A stretch of DNA of 64,000 nt from Ypsolopha sequella (taxonomy: Eukaryota; Arthropoda; Insecta; Lepidoptera; Ypsolophidae): contig OW203997.1 in NCBI GenBank assembly GCA_934047225.1, positions 6,124,417 to 6,188,416 on the forward strand, written 5' to 3'. The notes under the pieces are model-generated. The model was not told where the DNA came from and did no database searches. It worked only from the letters and a program-made list of their open reading frames with translations. Position numbers and translations under genes: made by a program. Within the stretch, counting starts at the first letter, position 1, and every line of letters starts with the position of its first letter. This document shows, one piece after another, positions 22,304 through 33,500 of this stretch.

Positions 22304-22422
22304 TGTACAGTGGAGACCACGTCAAGCTATACACTTGCAGTACGACATTAGCCCCTACAGAGAAGAATATAAGATAGGTACAAAGTCCAATGTGTCTTAC
22401 TTGATGCGGTCTCCACTGTACA
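22304..22422. mobile_element. Short TIR element, 119 bp
   Basis: Ends 'tgtacagtggagaccacgtc' and 'gcggtctccactgtaca' are inverted repeats. Non-coding. Confidence 0.75.
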
Positions 22423-22448
22423 AAAATGTTGTTGTACGTATACAAGCA

Positions 22449-22670
22449 TATACAATGTGTAACAGAAAGGTGAAACCATATTTGAAGAGTTTATTCAGTC
22501 AATGGTATAGAAAAACTTTTCCCGAAAAAAAATTTTTACTGTTTCATAGAAAAATGCAATGCCGCTCGGCCGAAATGTATGGAAGGGCAGATATTTTTTT
22601 TGAGATTTCTATACCATTGACTGAATAAGCTCTTCAAATATGGTTACACCTTTCTGTTACACGTTGTATA
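22449..22670. mobile_element. MITE-4, copy 2
   Basis: Same landmarks as 14022-14272, with intact 'acaatgtgtaacagaaagg' and 'cctttctgttacacgttgt' ends. It has an internal deletion on the right arm. Confidence 0.88.
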
Positions 22671-23599
22671 TTCAATACAAAAAAACGGTCAAGTGCAATT
22701 AGGACTTGTGCCCTAATGGTTCCGCACACGCCGTTTAAAACACCAACTTATTTCACGTCCAGTTTTGATCACAACTTAAATTGACACTTACGATTTATTA
22801 AGTTCTATGTATTAAAATGGTCTTATAAAGTTGGTTATTACAACTTCTTGTATCATTAATTATTTGTAAATTTATGTTTTTTTATTTTTATTTTTTGTTT
22901 AATTGTAAACATTGTATAAAACTGATTTTCGAAATATATTTCGGCCCACTTTGGGGCCGGCATCAGTCGAATTAAAGACATAAAATATATACAACCTTAT
23001 GACTAACGAGTTTTAATGAATGACATTTGAGTATGAATAAAAATATATATACAACCTTATGACATGATGAATGAGCTTAGCCTACTTTAACAGAAAAAAA
23101 AAAATGTAGAGGCCACTCTGCGGGTACTTCCTGCGCTACCCTGAAGTTTATTTACAATATTAGGCGCACTTAAACCCGCAAGATGGCATTGCTGCCCAGG
23201 TACCCTGATCTTGATGGTAATTGTTTTTGTTGTAAGTCAAGTCCTGGTCGAGTCGAGTCGAGTCAGTCAAAGTCGAGTCAATGTTTATGTTTTTTTCCTG
23301 TAAGTTCTATTTATGAACCGAATTTCATGTTTCTAAGTCAACTGGCAGTGCCCCGTAGGTTTTCATGGTGAGCCAAATTTGTATAAAATTTTTGCCGTTA
23401 AGGGTAATAACTTTTTTTGCGTTGAGTTATTCGAAAACGTGGCTTTACCTAGGTTGGCCTGCAGCCACGTCGATGATACTTCAATTGAGGATCAAATCAG
23501 TAATAAAAAAAATAGAGCCTCCCTAAATATTTATTTGATTTTGTTTTTTAAAATTTTTTGTTATAGCGGTAACTGAAATACACATCTGTGAAAATTTCT
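22671..23599. other. No gene; hairpin and GAGTC microsatellite
   Basis: Contains a stem-loop at about 22922-22976 (GGCCC/GGGCC stem beside the palindrome cgaaatatatttcg) and a short (GAGTC) run at 23247-23270. The 62- and 65-codon frames have no recognised family. Confidence 0.4.
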
Positions 23600-23735
23600 A
23601 ACTATAACTGTCTAACTATAACAGTTCATGAGATACAACCTGGTGACAGACGGACAGACAGACAGATGGACAGCGGAGTCTTAGTAATAGGGTCCCGTTG
23701 GTTACCCTTTGGTTACGGAACCCTAAGAAACATGT
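23600..23735 (+). repeat. Lepidopteran interspersed repeat
   Basis: Runs from 'ctataacagttcatgagata' through a gacagacagacag tract to 'agggtcccgttgg' and 'tacggaaccctaag'. I recognise this phrase order as a very common interspersed repeat in moth and butterfly genomes; class not certain. Confidence 0.6.
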
Positions 23736-23959
23736 CTGTGAGTTTAACATTGATCAGGTAAGAAGTTAAAATAACAAAGGCAAAGCCTTAATCTGTGGAT
23801 CGATATTTGGGTCCAAAGTATGGCAATAGGGTTGGCAAGTACGATTGCGAACTGTAACTTCCATCACTTTGGTTGGCCATCCTTATCATAAAAATTTGAT
23901 TCTACTTTTATTATTTTTACTATTAATTACTCTCGACAAGCACATGATAACAATTTTAT

Positions 23960-24420
23960 CTTAATTCCCATGGAATAATTTTAAAAAGATTTTTTTGTAA
24001 TGTTTTTTCAGAGAGTATACGCCATTTTAGGACATAGTTTTCATTATTTTGGTATATAAATTAACCATTATTTTTTTATGGTTTCTTAAAGAAATGTCTG
24101 ATGACCTTGTCACTTGAGAATTTTAGACATTATACTGATTGTGATGTGTGATTGCTTTTAAAAAAAAGTGGTCTGTCTCTGTCTGTCTACTCATCTGTCA
24201 TCTAGCTGTCAAATTACTCTGACTCAAATTATGATAAATTTATCTTGATAGCAAAGGACACATTTCTAAACAGCCAATTACTCAAATTACGTCACACGAG
24301 GACAAATGGAAGTTGCAGCCTTTTCGTAAAAATATTCATCATCGTGAGGTTTTTAGATCAAAACTTCGAAAATACGGCTTATTAAACCTAATTAACATAA
24401 TTTAATCTATGCCAATTGGA
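23960..24420 (+). repeat. Repeat A, copy 1
   Basis: Shares long blocks with 35955-36421: 'tacgccattttaggac', 'aaagtggtctgtctctgtct', 'tagcaaaggacacatttcta', 'aatggaagttgcagc', 'aaatacggcttattaaacct'. A third copy, reversed, is split by the gypsy element (53429-53719 and 60731-60810). Non-coding, unclassified. Confidence 0.88.
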
Positions 24421-24671
24421 TCGGGTCTATTATTTTCAAAAAAATAAACTTATCTTTGCTCACTAAAGTATTGCTACGTAGAAAATTCCGCTACAATTGC
24501 CTACGCCGCCACCGGCGCCGCTCGTAGCAAACTTGAATCTCCGTAGTATTTCCGTTTCGTAGACGTGCTACGCTAAACTATTTATTTAATTTACATTGGC
24601 GCTATGATTCCATTACGTAACAGTACAGATATTCTATCTCACGAAGTCTGTTTGGCTATAGTTGTAGTTAG

Positions 24672-25135
24672 CGTTGCCATCTCTAAAAATCAATAAGCCG
24701 GACTTACCCGTTCAAAAAGCCGGACTTTTGTGTGCTAAGAAAAACTAGTATTTTTGACAAAAAAATCGAATAATACACATTTTAATTAGTACGAGTATGT
24801 TTCGTGGTGAGTCAGCGAGGATGTAGGTAGTGAGTGAACTTACATGTTTTAGCGAGCGAGTATGTAGATAGTGTGTGAAGTTGCATGTCTTGGCGAGTCA
24901 GCGAGTATGTAGGTAGTATGTGAGCTTGCGTGTCTTGGCGAGTCATGAGCATGTAGGTAGTATGTGAACTTGCGTGTCTTGGCGAGTCTCGTCTCACTCG
25001 CTCGTTTCTGACTGGATTCAACTGACTACTGACTGAACGATATATATAAAAAGCCTAAAAGGCCGGACGCAGTCAAATTTGGCCAGCCAAGAGGTCAAAA
25101 AGACTAACACTGTCCGGCTTTATCCGGCAACGCTA
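24672..25135. mobile_element. TIR element with AAGCCGGAC ends
   Basis: Left 'tagcgttgccatctc...aagccggac' and right 'gtccggctttatccggcaacgcta' are inverted. The interior holds a minisatellite. No clean target duplication is seen. Confidence 0.6.
24805..24990 (+). repeat. Minisatellite, four 41-45 bp units
   Basis: Unit landmarks 'atgtaggtagt.tgtgaacttgcgtgtcttggcgagt' begin at about 24821, 24862, 24907 and 24951, so spacing is 41-45 bp. Units differ by substitutions and short indels. It lies within the TIR element above. Confidence 0.8.
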
Positions 25136-25641
25136 GTTTTGCGTTTTGTGTGTTTTGCACGTTTTGTACCACTCCCGAGGTCACGCATACCAGAAAAAGT
25201 TCGCTCGCACGCATTACTAGAGAGTACAACCATACGGTCTTCGTGAAATAGATCATTTATGCTATTGCAAATAACCAACAGACCTCTAACAATAAAGCAA
25301 CCGCCTACGTTCTAAAGCCAGAAATATTGGCGTCTGCTTTTGGCGCAAGTCACAATACCAATGTAAATCGGGTTATTTTACTTTTGGATGGACGATTTAG
25401 TGAGTCAAGGGCAGCGAACATCAAACAATAACATTCCTGACTTGTGTTCCACCCACTCTCCCTATACCCTCCCATTCCCCTCTGGACTTCTTTTTGTGAG
25501 CTTAAGTGGCTCATAAATCAAGTCTATAATTGCCTTTTACTCTTTGTAATGACCAGGAGGTTACTCTTTCTAATTCATCTAACTATAGTTTTCTTTATTT
25601 ATAAGTAAATGTTTCATTTTGGTAACATTTAAAAAGAAAAC
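25136..25641. other. No gene recognised
   Basis: Nothing recognised. Confidence 0.3.
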
Positions 25642-25911
25642 AGCAGTGGTAGCTCAGGATTTAATGTATTTGTCTTTACTTACCACTTGCTAACGGTGAA
25701 GGAAAAAGTTGTGAGGAAACCTGCATGCTCTAAAAAGCGTGTATTTGTGCCCAAAGAAAGGTGATAGGGTTCACCAATCATGTTGGGACATAATAATCGT
25801 CGGTGGACCGCGGATGTACTTAGTGTGGACTGTTACTTGCATTTTACGGTTCACACTCTGAACATCTCTGACGCCCACTCGGGGATTCATGTCGTGACGA
25901 TATATATATTA
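25642..25911 (+). mobile_element. SINE-1, copy 1
   Basis: It begins 'cagtggtagctcaggattta', a degraded tRNA-like A box. The body includes 'atttgtgcccaaag', 'ataataatcgtcggtg' and 'ctcggggattcatgtcgtga', ending in TA-rich simple sequence. It shares body order with the copy at 33186-33500; a 3' piece also appears at about 32872-32925. Confidence 0.7.
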
Positions 25912-25913
25912 TA

Positions 25914-26183
25914 TACTGGGTGTTAAGATGAAGTAGCGGAAGCCGGAAACTGGCGATAGTACTCGTCCATATGAACAACTTTTACTACAGAGCCAACGCG
26001 CGAATCGCGAAAACAAAATCTGCTGTTCCATAGAAAAGTTACATAGCTATGTACCTGACCAAAATGTATAAAACAACAGATTTTCTTTCTCGATTTCTCA
26101 ATTTTTTTTCACGGGAAGTTGTTTGTATGGACGGGTATTATCGCCAGTTTTCGGCTTCTGCAACTTCATCTTAACACCCTGTA
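25914..26183. mobile_element. MITE-6, 270 bp
   Basis: Ends 'actgggtgttaagatgaagt' and 'cttcatcttaacaccctgt' are inverted, and 'ccggaaactggcgata' pairs with 'tatcgccagttttcgg'. The interior 'aacaacttttactac' and 'tgttccatagaaaag' resemble MITE-4, suggesting a shared origin. Confidence 0.82.
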
Positions 26184-26256
26184 TTTTTATTTTATTTAAG
26201 AAGAACTCTTTGAAAATTGTAGTTTAGACAGAATTTAAAGGATACAAGCAGAGCCT

Positions 26257-26620
26257 TGTTGTTGATAAGTGGTAGGGTTGTTGCCGGGCTCGACTGTGGA
26301 GGTACCACCATCTTACTTCGAGACCCCCTCGAAATAATTCGGGGGAGAGTAAGAGGACAGTTCACAGGCAAAAAACCAGGAGGCCCACCATGCCTGGGAC
26401 CGATGGATGGCGGTATATCCATCCCTAATAGCCGGGACTTATATGGAACAGACTGGTGACGATCAGCGGCGTCACTGGTGCGAGGGTTCCGGCACCGCGC
26501 TCACCAACCCGCCTGCCCAGCGTGGGTGAGTATGGGCAATTCTTCCAGGATGACCGCCGGGAGTGACAAAGTCCTGGAAAGGCTTATGTCCAGCAGTGGA
26601 TGAACTAGGCTGAGGGATGG
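26257..26620 (+). mobile_element. Retroposon R5, uninterrupted copy
   Basis: Flanked by an 11-bp perfect duplication aagcagagcct (26246-26256, 26621-26631). In plus sense the 3' end reads 'ttatgtccagcagtggatga' then 'ctgagggatgg'. Variable-length duplication and the '(t)ccagcagtgga' 3' end fit LINE-driven retroposition. The two opposed frames of 67 and 76 codons are by-products. A short fragment of the same end is at about 48607-48640. Confidence 0.8.
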
Positions 26621-26631
26621 AAGCAGAGCCT

Positions 26632-27284
26632 AACTTTATTTGATTAGATTTAAGCAGAATTTAAAGGCCGACTTGAAATTGCACCGTTTTTTTATCGTAC
26701 ATCCTTTTGTTAGCTTAATATTCAAAACATGATTTTTAATTTCCTTCATAAATACATATTTCGGTACAAAAATTACATTGTAGAATAACCCCACAGTCCA
26801 TTTGTTAAATCTTTAGATCATTCGAAATAGCTTTTATTTGCAAAACTCAGTTTTATTGCTGAAACTTTGGCAATATCTCTGATGAAGATTTTTTTTCTTC
26901 TGATCGGCCATAAATATGTGCAATGATACGTCGAGAATATTTAATTCTTGAATAATATACTAATAAGTAAAGTAGCAAAAATCGTGTCTGTTTATTGAAT
27001 AATATCTTTTGCCCTTGATTTTTTAGTGCGTAGTTGAGCTGACTCTGGTTTCGAGATATGGAGTGTTTTGGATTCTCATCATCTCTAATTTGATCCCCAT
27101 GCAAAGTGTCTTTGGCTGAGCCGCTTTTCTGATCGACACTATTTTTTGTTCTCTGAATTAATCCTCTGCTAATGTGTCTTGGGCGGTCTTTGATAACTGA
27201 TTTAAACCCTTAGTATATTATTTTTGGCGAGGCTGAAGACCGAGCCACTCTCTGAACGACATTTCCTGTTCCAATGAGAACTGA
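26632..27284. other. No gene recognised
   Basis: Nothing recognised; an 83-codon minus frame at 26853-27104 has no family signature. Confidence 0.3.
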
Positions 27285-27445
27285 TTTATGGGATAAAAAG
27301 TAGCCTATGTCCTATTTCAGGTCAAGAACTACATTTGCACAAAGTTTCAGCTCAATCGGTTCAGTAGTTACGGCGTGAAGGAGTAACAAAGATCCATCCA
27401 TACATCCATTCAAACTTTCGCATTTATAATATTAGTAGGAAGTGG
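27285..27445 (+). repeat. Lepidopteran interspersed repeat (AGTAGGA end)
   Basis: 'taaaaagtagcctatgtcct', 'cagctcaatcggttcagtag' and 'ttataatattagtaggaag' occur in the standard order of a very common lepidopteran repeat. Non-coding. Confidence 0.6.
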
Positions 27446-27544
27446 ATTTTTACGAAAATATAAAGGGTTTATTTTATATCAAAATTTTAAACCCCATTTA
27501 GGGTTGTTTTATAAGTATTGTACTGAGACCAAAACTACAATTCT

Positions 27545-27725
27545 TGGAATTTCTGTCTGTCTGTCCGTATGTATGTTCCGTTTTAACTCGAGGATCCCTG
27601 AACGGATTTGAATGCGGTTTTCTTTATTATCATTGTAGTGACCCTGGTCAACATGGTGAACATGGGATGTTGATAAAACAACTGCCATAGCTTAAAGACA
27701 CTTGCCGTGGGTAAAAGCTAGTAGG
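27545..27725 (+). repeat. Lepidopteran interspersed repeat (AAAGCTAGTAG end)
   Basis: Begins with a 'tctgtctgtctgtccg' tract, continues 'ttccgttttaactcgagga...gaacggatttgaatgcggtt' and ends 'gggtaaaagctagtag'. The order matches another familiar moth repeat; class uncertain. Confidence 0.5.
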
Positions 27726-28514
27726 GAATAAAATAATAAAACCGTTGCTTCATAGAAACTTTACATAGCAATGATATTATATAATACTAAGATAACCTCA
27801 TTGACCTACTTGTGTAAAAGTAAACCAACAGTAATAGTTTTAACTTGATACATATTTTTGACAGCTTCTCTTTCTATCGTCTTTTATCTCTTTTGGCAAT
27901 ATGTTATCTATTTTTTACACATAGAGTGAAAACTTCAAACCTGTATCTTTGTTGGTTTTAATTGTATTGATGACCTTATAGAATAATATAACGTTGAATG
28001 AAAAACGGTTCAGTAAGAAAAAATGTCAAGGTTTGACCCATTTTTACAAAGTGAAACCGCCAGAACCGGGGGTGTTTAACTGAAAGAATGCCAAAATACT
28101 AACGATTCGATTTTATGAGTCCTATCTACATAATTACTACATAAATATTAAACCCAGTGCGGTCCAGATGACCAAAATTGTTTTTTCATTTCATTTTCAG
28201 TAAACATAACTGGTACAATATTGAAAGCTGGAAATATCACAAAATTTATTCAATTTTAGCCTTTAACCTTCTAAAAGACTTTTCTTAGTCAATGTTTGAA
28301 AAATTTAGTTATTCTTATTTTTGTAGTTCTACTCGTACCAAAGCAAATTATGCTTTTATATCAACATTCAGCTGATGCTCGGTTAAAGAATTGAAAACTG
28401 ATAAAAATGGGTAACTTTAGAGATTCGAACGATGGAAAAATGATCTTCATTGTTTTTTCGATACAAAAGTTTACACCCCGTTTTACCCTTTTATTTGATG
28501 AATAAAAAAAAACT
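27726..28514. other. No gene recognised
   Basis: AT-rich; nothing recognised. Confidence 0.3.
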
Positions 28515-28868
28515 TTTTCAATGCAAGTGCTCGTAAAGGCCCACTTTTTATGCATCAAAACCGAACAGAAAGTCGATTATTTTGCCCTGGGGCTTTATTA
28601 TTATTTTTTTTTTTATTTATTTACGAGCAGTTGGCTAACCTGCAACCTTTCCTGTGTACCATAAATGTTTTACTTTTTTTTTTCCACTGTTTGACGGCTC
28701 TGGATACAGTCCTTTTGAGCCAATCATAATTTAAAGTTCACGAGATTATATTTGTTTTATTTCCTTACACTATGCATTGAAAAACGTAGTATGATACACG
28801 GGCGTAAGAGCAATAAATTAGTCGGCCTCGCAGTTTATTCCTTTTCGCCCTTGTAGCATAAACTACTA
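28515..28868 (+). mobile_element. MITE-1 copy with shortened terminal hairpin
   Basis: Starts 'tttttcaatgcaagtgctcg' and ends 'cataaactacta'. The hairpin is shortened: after 'gcaataaattagtcgg' it jumps to 'cctcgcagtttattcc', so the apex 'ctcgctacgctcg' is deleted. Confidence 0.88.
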
Positions 28869-30269
28869 TTTTGGTTCATCTCTAAATCTCTCTGTTCTTT
28901 TGGGCTGTGTGTTGTTTGCCAGCCAGTTAGTCAGTATTGGGACTGTTTTGTATGCGTGTCGTGTCATAAAGTATGAAACCAAAAATCCATCACCAAAAGT
29001 CAAAAACAGGTGCGATGACGAGCGGAGCGAGGATTAGTTTTACATGTAAATGGTAATAAGTAGTAACTAGTTTTAACAAAAATATGTTATGCCCAATATA
29101 TATGTCCAATTATACGATTTGCCGACGACATATTATATAATCACGGTTACCAAAATTACGTATATACACCTACAAATAAACAATAGAGGTCCAGGAAAGG
29201 CTTCACAAAATGTTACTGAACCCTAAATGCGTGTCGACACACACTTATTCAGTTTTTTATACATTTTTGTCTTTTGTCTGCATAAGCGGCTAAGTGTGGG
29301 GTAACCTGAGGAGGGAGGAGGGTAAGGGTGGGGACGAGGTCCCGTCCGTACCTGAATTATCAAACAACTGAATAGTTTACTAATAAAACACGCGTGAGCT
29401 GACATATAAAAAGAATTTTATAAAAAAAAGTGTACAAATTGTAACCACGTGGTTTATGGACGCTCCCTAAACCATTACTTGAATTATAATAAAAAATATA
29501 TATATATTTATTTCAAAACTTGTACATACAATATTGTAGGCAGTGATTGGAGTCTCCATTTAAATAAGATATACCTGTAATTGGAGGCTCCGCTTTTCCA
29601 TAAGTAACAGATAATGTATGTATAATTAATATATGTAACTTTAAACTTAATAATAAGAAAAATAAAATACAAAAACAATAAACCAAGACAAAAAGTAGAT
29701 TTAGAAAAATTAAGAAAAATGTTGCCTATGGCTCGATGATGTGTGAGTGTGTATGCGTGAGGAGGAGTGAGAGGGTGAGTGAAAGTGTATGGGGTGTGTA
29801 TGAAAATGAGAGTACAAATAAAAGGTTTTATATTTGTGTGCTCAAGTGAAATAGTAGTTGTTATTCAAATAGAATACCGTGTTTATCTTATAATGTAAAA
29901 TTTGTAAAATACTGCGGTTTAGGTTTTCATAAGTATAATAGGATATAAGCTTGTTTCAATTATTCAATTATTTAAGAGCTCTTGTCGGTCTTCCATCGTT
30001 CTCTGTCCAGAGCCAAATCCTTCAATTCCTGGTAACGTACGAATCCTGCCTTTGCCTTAAGATGGTCACTGAATTTAATCCTCGGTCTGCCTCTTCCTTT
30101 TTTCCTCTTGAATTATATTGAATATCAAAAATTTTACTCAATGCGATGTAAAGTCGTATAAGTAAACCTCGTCAAATGAAGTCTACAAAATGAAAAGAAT
30201 ACATAAAATCATTCGAAATCTGCCTTCGTAATTATTCCACCCGTGCCAGAAAAGCAGCCCTGCCTATTT
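28869..30269. other. No gene recognised
   Basis: AT-rich; includes 'gagcggagcgagg' at 29019 (a common insect transposon phrase). No ORF with a family signature. Confidence 0.3.
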
Positions 30270-30402
30270 ATTGTTCAACTTCAACATCTACCGCTATCAC
30301 TTTCAAAGGCATTGTGATTGGCTCGAAATTACAACACGCTTAATTTTTAGCCAATCACGATGCCTTTAAAAGCGATAGCGTTTGATGTTGAAGTTTGACA
30401 AT
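30270..30402. mobile_element. Palindromic MITE, ~130 bp
   Basis: 'caacttcaacatctaccgct' pairs with 'gcgtttgatgttgaagttt', and 'aaaggcat.gtgattggct' pairs with 'agccaatcacgatgccttt' around a short centre. Confidence 0.8.
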
Positions 30403-30494
30403 TATTATGCCCTCGGATTGCTTTCTGGCATTATGTTTCTATTTAAATACCAGTTTTTACCAATTATGTCTAACTTGTACTGTGCGATAATAAT

Positions 30495-30840
30495 GTATAA
30501 AAAATGAGTGTCTAAGGATGACGAAAACGAAAATTGAAGAAAAACGCAATGTTGCTTTTTAATCCAGAAAATCTACAAGTCTCCGTAGAAAAAGACTGTG
30601 CCAAGAAAAATACGTACATATACTGATCCTTGTCTCCTAGGCAGTAGGCAGAGACTAAAGATTTCCATTTGCTACGATTCTGACACACCTCTTTCGCCTT
30701 TTTCACATCCCTCAATCTAGTGTCAAACAAGCTTTGCTATTCCGGGTACTTTCTTTGCCCTTCATTAGTATGTTGCCCAAGTATAAATCAACCGAACACA
30801 GCCTTTGCAGTTTTTCCAAACATGCCAGATTAGTCACCCT
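30495..30840 (-). pseudogene. LINE ORF C-terminal remnant
   Basis: The minus frame ending near 30512 gives RLRDVKKAKEVCQNRSKWKS then LVSAYCLGD. The upstream bases 'aagtacccggaatagcaaagc' encode the 'K.STRN..AC' element that precedes it in another frame. This is the C-terminus of the same LINE family as 14865-15770 and 35215-35460. Confidence 0.65.
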
Positions 30841-31137
30841 GGCACTCGTTTTTTTTTTTTACATTATGTATTACGAAGGGCAAACGGCAATCTCTAACTA
30901 GGGACAAGTCCGAACTAGGGAGCGGCTCTGTCCCCCTGAATCGGTAGGCCGATGACGTCATCTCTAGAGACAGGTTCAAGGTCAATCGAATAATCTCAAG
31001 GAACAACAGAAAGCCGCAGAATTTTCACTATAGCAGAGAATATAAAGTATTACTAACTATAGCTTGCGTCAAGAATGAAGTTTCACGGGTTAAGGCGTTT
31101 TCGTTTATATTCTAACGTCATTATTATCATTATGTAT

Positions 31138-31316
31138 AGATAGATGCACTTGCACTCGTTTCACAGTTTCAAAAAGTATATGAAAGTGTATAAAAAAGAA
31201 GTTATGCCGTGCAAAAATGATGTAGTAAAAAAAAACCCTTGATGATGGTGTAAAACCGAAACCGGTCAGGTTAAATTACTTTTTTAAACTGTGAAACGTG
31301 TGCAAGTGCATCTATA
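31138..31316. mobile_element. Inverted-repeat element with CCGAAACCGG hairpin
   Basis: 'tagatgcacttgcactcgtt' at the left and 'gtgtgcaagtgcatcta' at the right are complementary arms (about 38 bp, with mismatches). Next to the right arm lies 'gatgatggtgtaaaaccgaa' followed by 'accggtc'. This is the same architecture as the elements at 12278 and 34442, whose minus strand reads 'atggagtaaaatccgaaacc'. Confidence 0.6.
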
Positions 31317-32060
31317 CATCATGTTGTTATACAAGTTTCACCAATCATATTTAATTTTATCGCTACAGGACATCTTGGTGGTGCAAGCTCTACAGAAGTT
31401 TAGATCGGAATGCGCCATATCGGCGGTCGATACGCGTTTTGTGATCGAAATTGGTGTCAAAAGTGTTTTTATTATGGAAGGGTGAATGTAGGTTTTATGG
31501 GCAATACGGGAAGGGATAGCGGTAAAATTTGTTGATGTGTCATTATTTTTATGATTAAAAATGGAGCAACGTCTTGGTTGAGTATTGATTTCCTTTCTCT
31601 TTTCTCATGGTATTATACGTATATGGCGCCGGCTTTTTATTATAGAGGTGCCTGAACTCTATTGACAATTTGTAATATGATAACATTCTTAATTTATAGA
31701 TAATTTTATGTTTTCTAAAAATAATAAAAATAAAAATAATATTTATTTCGTGATGTTTTCTATCAATCGTTTTTGACCTAGCTTATTTCATATTGTACTT
31801 ATCTGTGTTTTTAGTTTTAAGTATTAGGTTAAGAAAATTCAAATTCAAATACAATGTTTATTGATTTTGATTTATATATCACTATGTGAGGCGTAACGTC
31901 GTCGCGTAAACGTCTTTGCTCGCCCAGATGAAGGCAGTCTAAATCTGCTGAAACTGGTCGGCTTTCCCGATCATAACACGTATTGAGGTGAGCCGTTTTT
32001 ATATAAATCATGTATTATCCTCAAGTCTCATTTAATTGAGTCTCATTTAGTTTATTGTTT
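31317..32060. other. No gene recognised
   Basis: Nothing recognised; frames under 65 codons lack family signatures. Confidence 0.3.
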
Positions 32061-32335
32061 CATGAATAAATAATGATGATGAAGGGCTTGTACAGAGGCT
32101 GGACGCAATTTTGAGGAACAACGTAAAACTGGCCTCGACGCCAAACCAGACCACACGCGGCCATTTATTTTAATTATGTGGACGGTAAACACACGTGCGC
32201 TCAGTGCGTGGGTTTACTAGGAAGATTGGCTACATAAACCATCTTCGGGCTCACCAGCGTCGTACCAACTAGGAGTCAAAGTGGTCGCTATGACTGAAAA
32301 CGGTCGGAGTGGATCATCAGCATCATTATCTAGAT
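32061..32335 (+). repeat. LINE 3' end with (ATC)n tail
   Basis: 'accatcttcgggctcaccag...gtcgtaccaa' and 'gtggtcgctatgactgaaaa' followed by 'cggtcgga.tggatcatcag' match, in reverse, 47586-47770. The element ends in an (ATC)n-like tail, as for RTE-type retroposons with microsatellite 3' ends. Confidence 0.65.
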
Positions 32336-32695
32336 CAGTGATTTTCAAATTTTTTGGTGACGGAACACTTTTGTAAAACATAATATTTGATGGAGCCCTA
32401 AAATAATCAAAAACTGGTTTTATGTGAATTCTTTAGTAATAATCATATTACTTGATATTACAATTTGTATCGAAAATCTCGTTTAACATATATTATGTAC
32501 TTTTGGGCTTTTGCAAGTTCGGTACAAATTAGTTTGATTTTTTTTAAACTTTATGTTGGAATATTTAGAAACGGATAGATTTTATTTTACCCTGCAACTG
32601 TATTTTTTTTTCATTATGACCAGTATTTCCGCGGAGCCCACACAGAGGCTTTGCGGAGCCCTAGGGCTCCGCGGAGCACACTTTAAGTATGGCTG
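32336..32695. mobile_element. Non-autonomous hAT element, 360 bp
   Basis: Left end 'cagtgattttcaaattttt', right end complement 'cagccatacttaaag'. Perfect 8-bp duplication atctagat at 32328-32335 and 32696-32703. The right part has the palindrome 'cggagccctagggctccg'. It lies directly at the end of the LINE tail above. Confidence 0.85.
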
Positions 32696-32703
32696 ATCTA
32701 GAT

Positions 32704-33185
32704 GAAATACATAACAAGCAGTTGTCAACCATCTTTTCTTGAAGAAAACACTATTATACACTGTTACACAATATACTTTACCACATTTTATCACTTATTA
32801 CTTTGCACAAAACTGGTTTCAAATATAAATTTATTTTCAAGGGCTTTTTAGGTCTTTAAAACGCAAATCATTAACACCTCTGACACCCCCTCGGGGATTC
32901 ATGTCATGACTATGTTATTATTTTAATTATACTTTATTAATAAATAATTTTCAATGGATAAATCACTTGTTAATGAGCGTTTTTCCTTGTGTCAAATTTA
33001 GTGTTAAATAAGATTCCTAGATGGCACTGTCGTACACTTTAGACAAAATTTGCACGGATTCCAAACAAGCTAAAAACTACTTTGACATTGATTGCAACGG
33101 AACATATTTTATCTATGGTGATATGAACAGCGACATCTGGTGGAAAGCTAAGACCTAAGAAAAAAATACAACGAGAAAAACGCTA
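32704..33185. other. No gene; SINE-1 3' fragment
   Basis: 'acacctctgacaccccctcg' with 'gggattcatgtcatgact' at 32875-32911 is a SINE-1 3' fragment. Nothing else recognised. Confidence 0.5.
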
Positions 33186-33500
33186 ATTAGACCGTTTCTC
33201 TGGCCGAGTGGTAGAGTGCTCGCCTGCTAATCAAGAGGTCGTGGGTTCAATCCCCGTGATGTAAATTATTTTGTTTACGATCTTCGTGCTTCGGGAGACA
33301 CGTTGAGCTGTTGGTCTATTTGTGCCCGAAGTACGGTTATAGAAATGATTACGCTTGAGATATAATAATCGTCGGTGAAAAGCGGGTGTTCCAAGTGTAG
33401 ATTGTGTCTTGCATTTCTGACACAGTTTACTCTTGGGAAAACCTCTGAAATCTTCTCGGGGATTCATGCTGTGAGGATATGTGTATAAATAAATAAGTGA
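33186..33500 (+). mobile_element. SINE-1, copy 2, with tRNA-like head
   Basis: The head reads 'tggccgagtggtagagtgct...cctgctaatc...gtgggttcaatcccc'. It has an A box, an anticodon region resembling tRNA-Ser(GCT) and a clear B box, so an internal RNA polymerase III promoter is plausible. The body contains 'atttgtgcccgaag', 'ataatcgtcggtg' and 'ctcggggattcatgctgtga'; the tail is 'aaataaataagt'. A 107-codon minus frame across it is a by-product. Confidence 0.8.

Noticed and set aside
24672..25135. hAT assignment for this TIR element
   Set aside because: No matching 8-bp duplication at the ends (gttgtagt versus gttttgcg).
31231..31275. Active hammerhead ribozyme
   Set aside because: The layout resembles one, but the core ctgatga is not intact, an extra T sits before stem II, and stem I barely pairs. 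Kept only as a shared motif.
33190..33260. Functional tRNA-Ser gene
   Set aside because: A and B boxes and the anticodon region are recognisable, but there is no paired acceptor stem and a SINE body follows.
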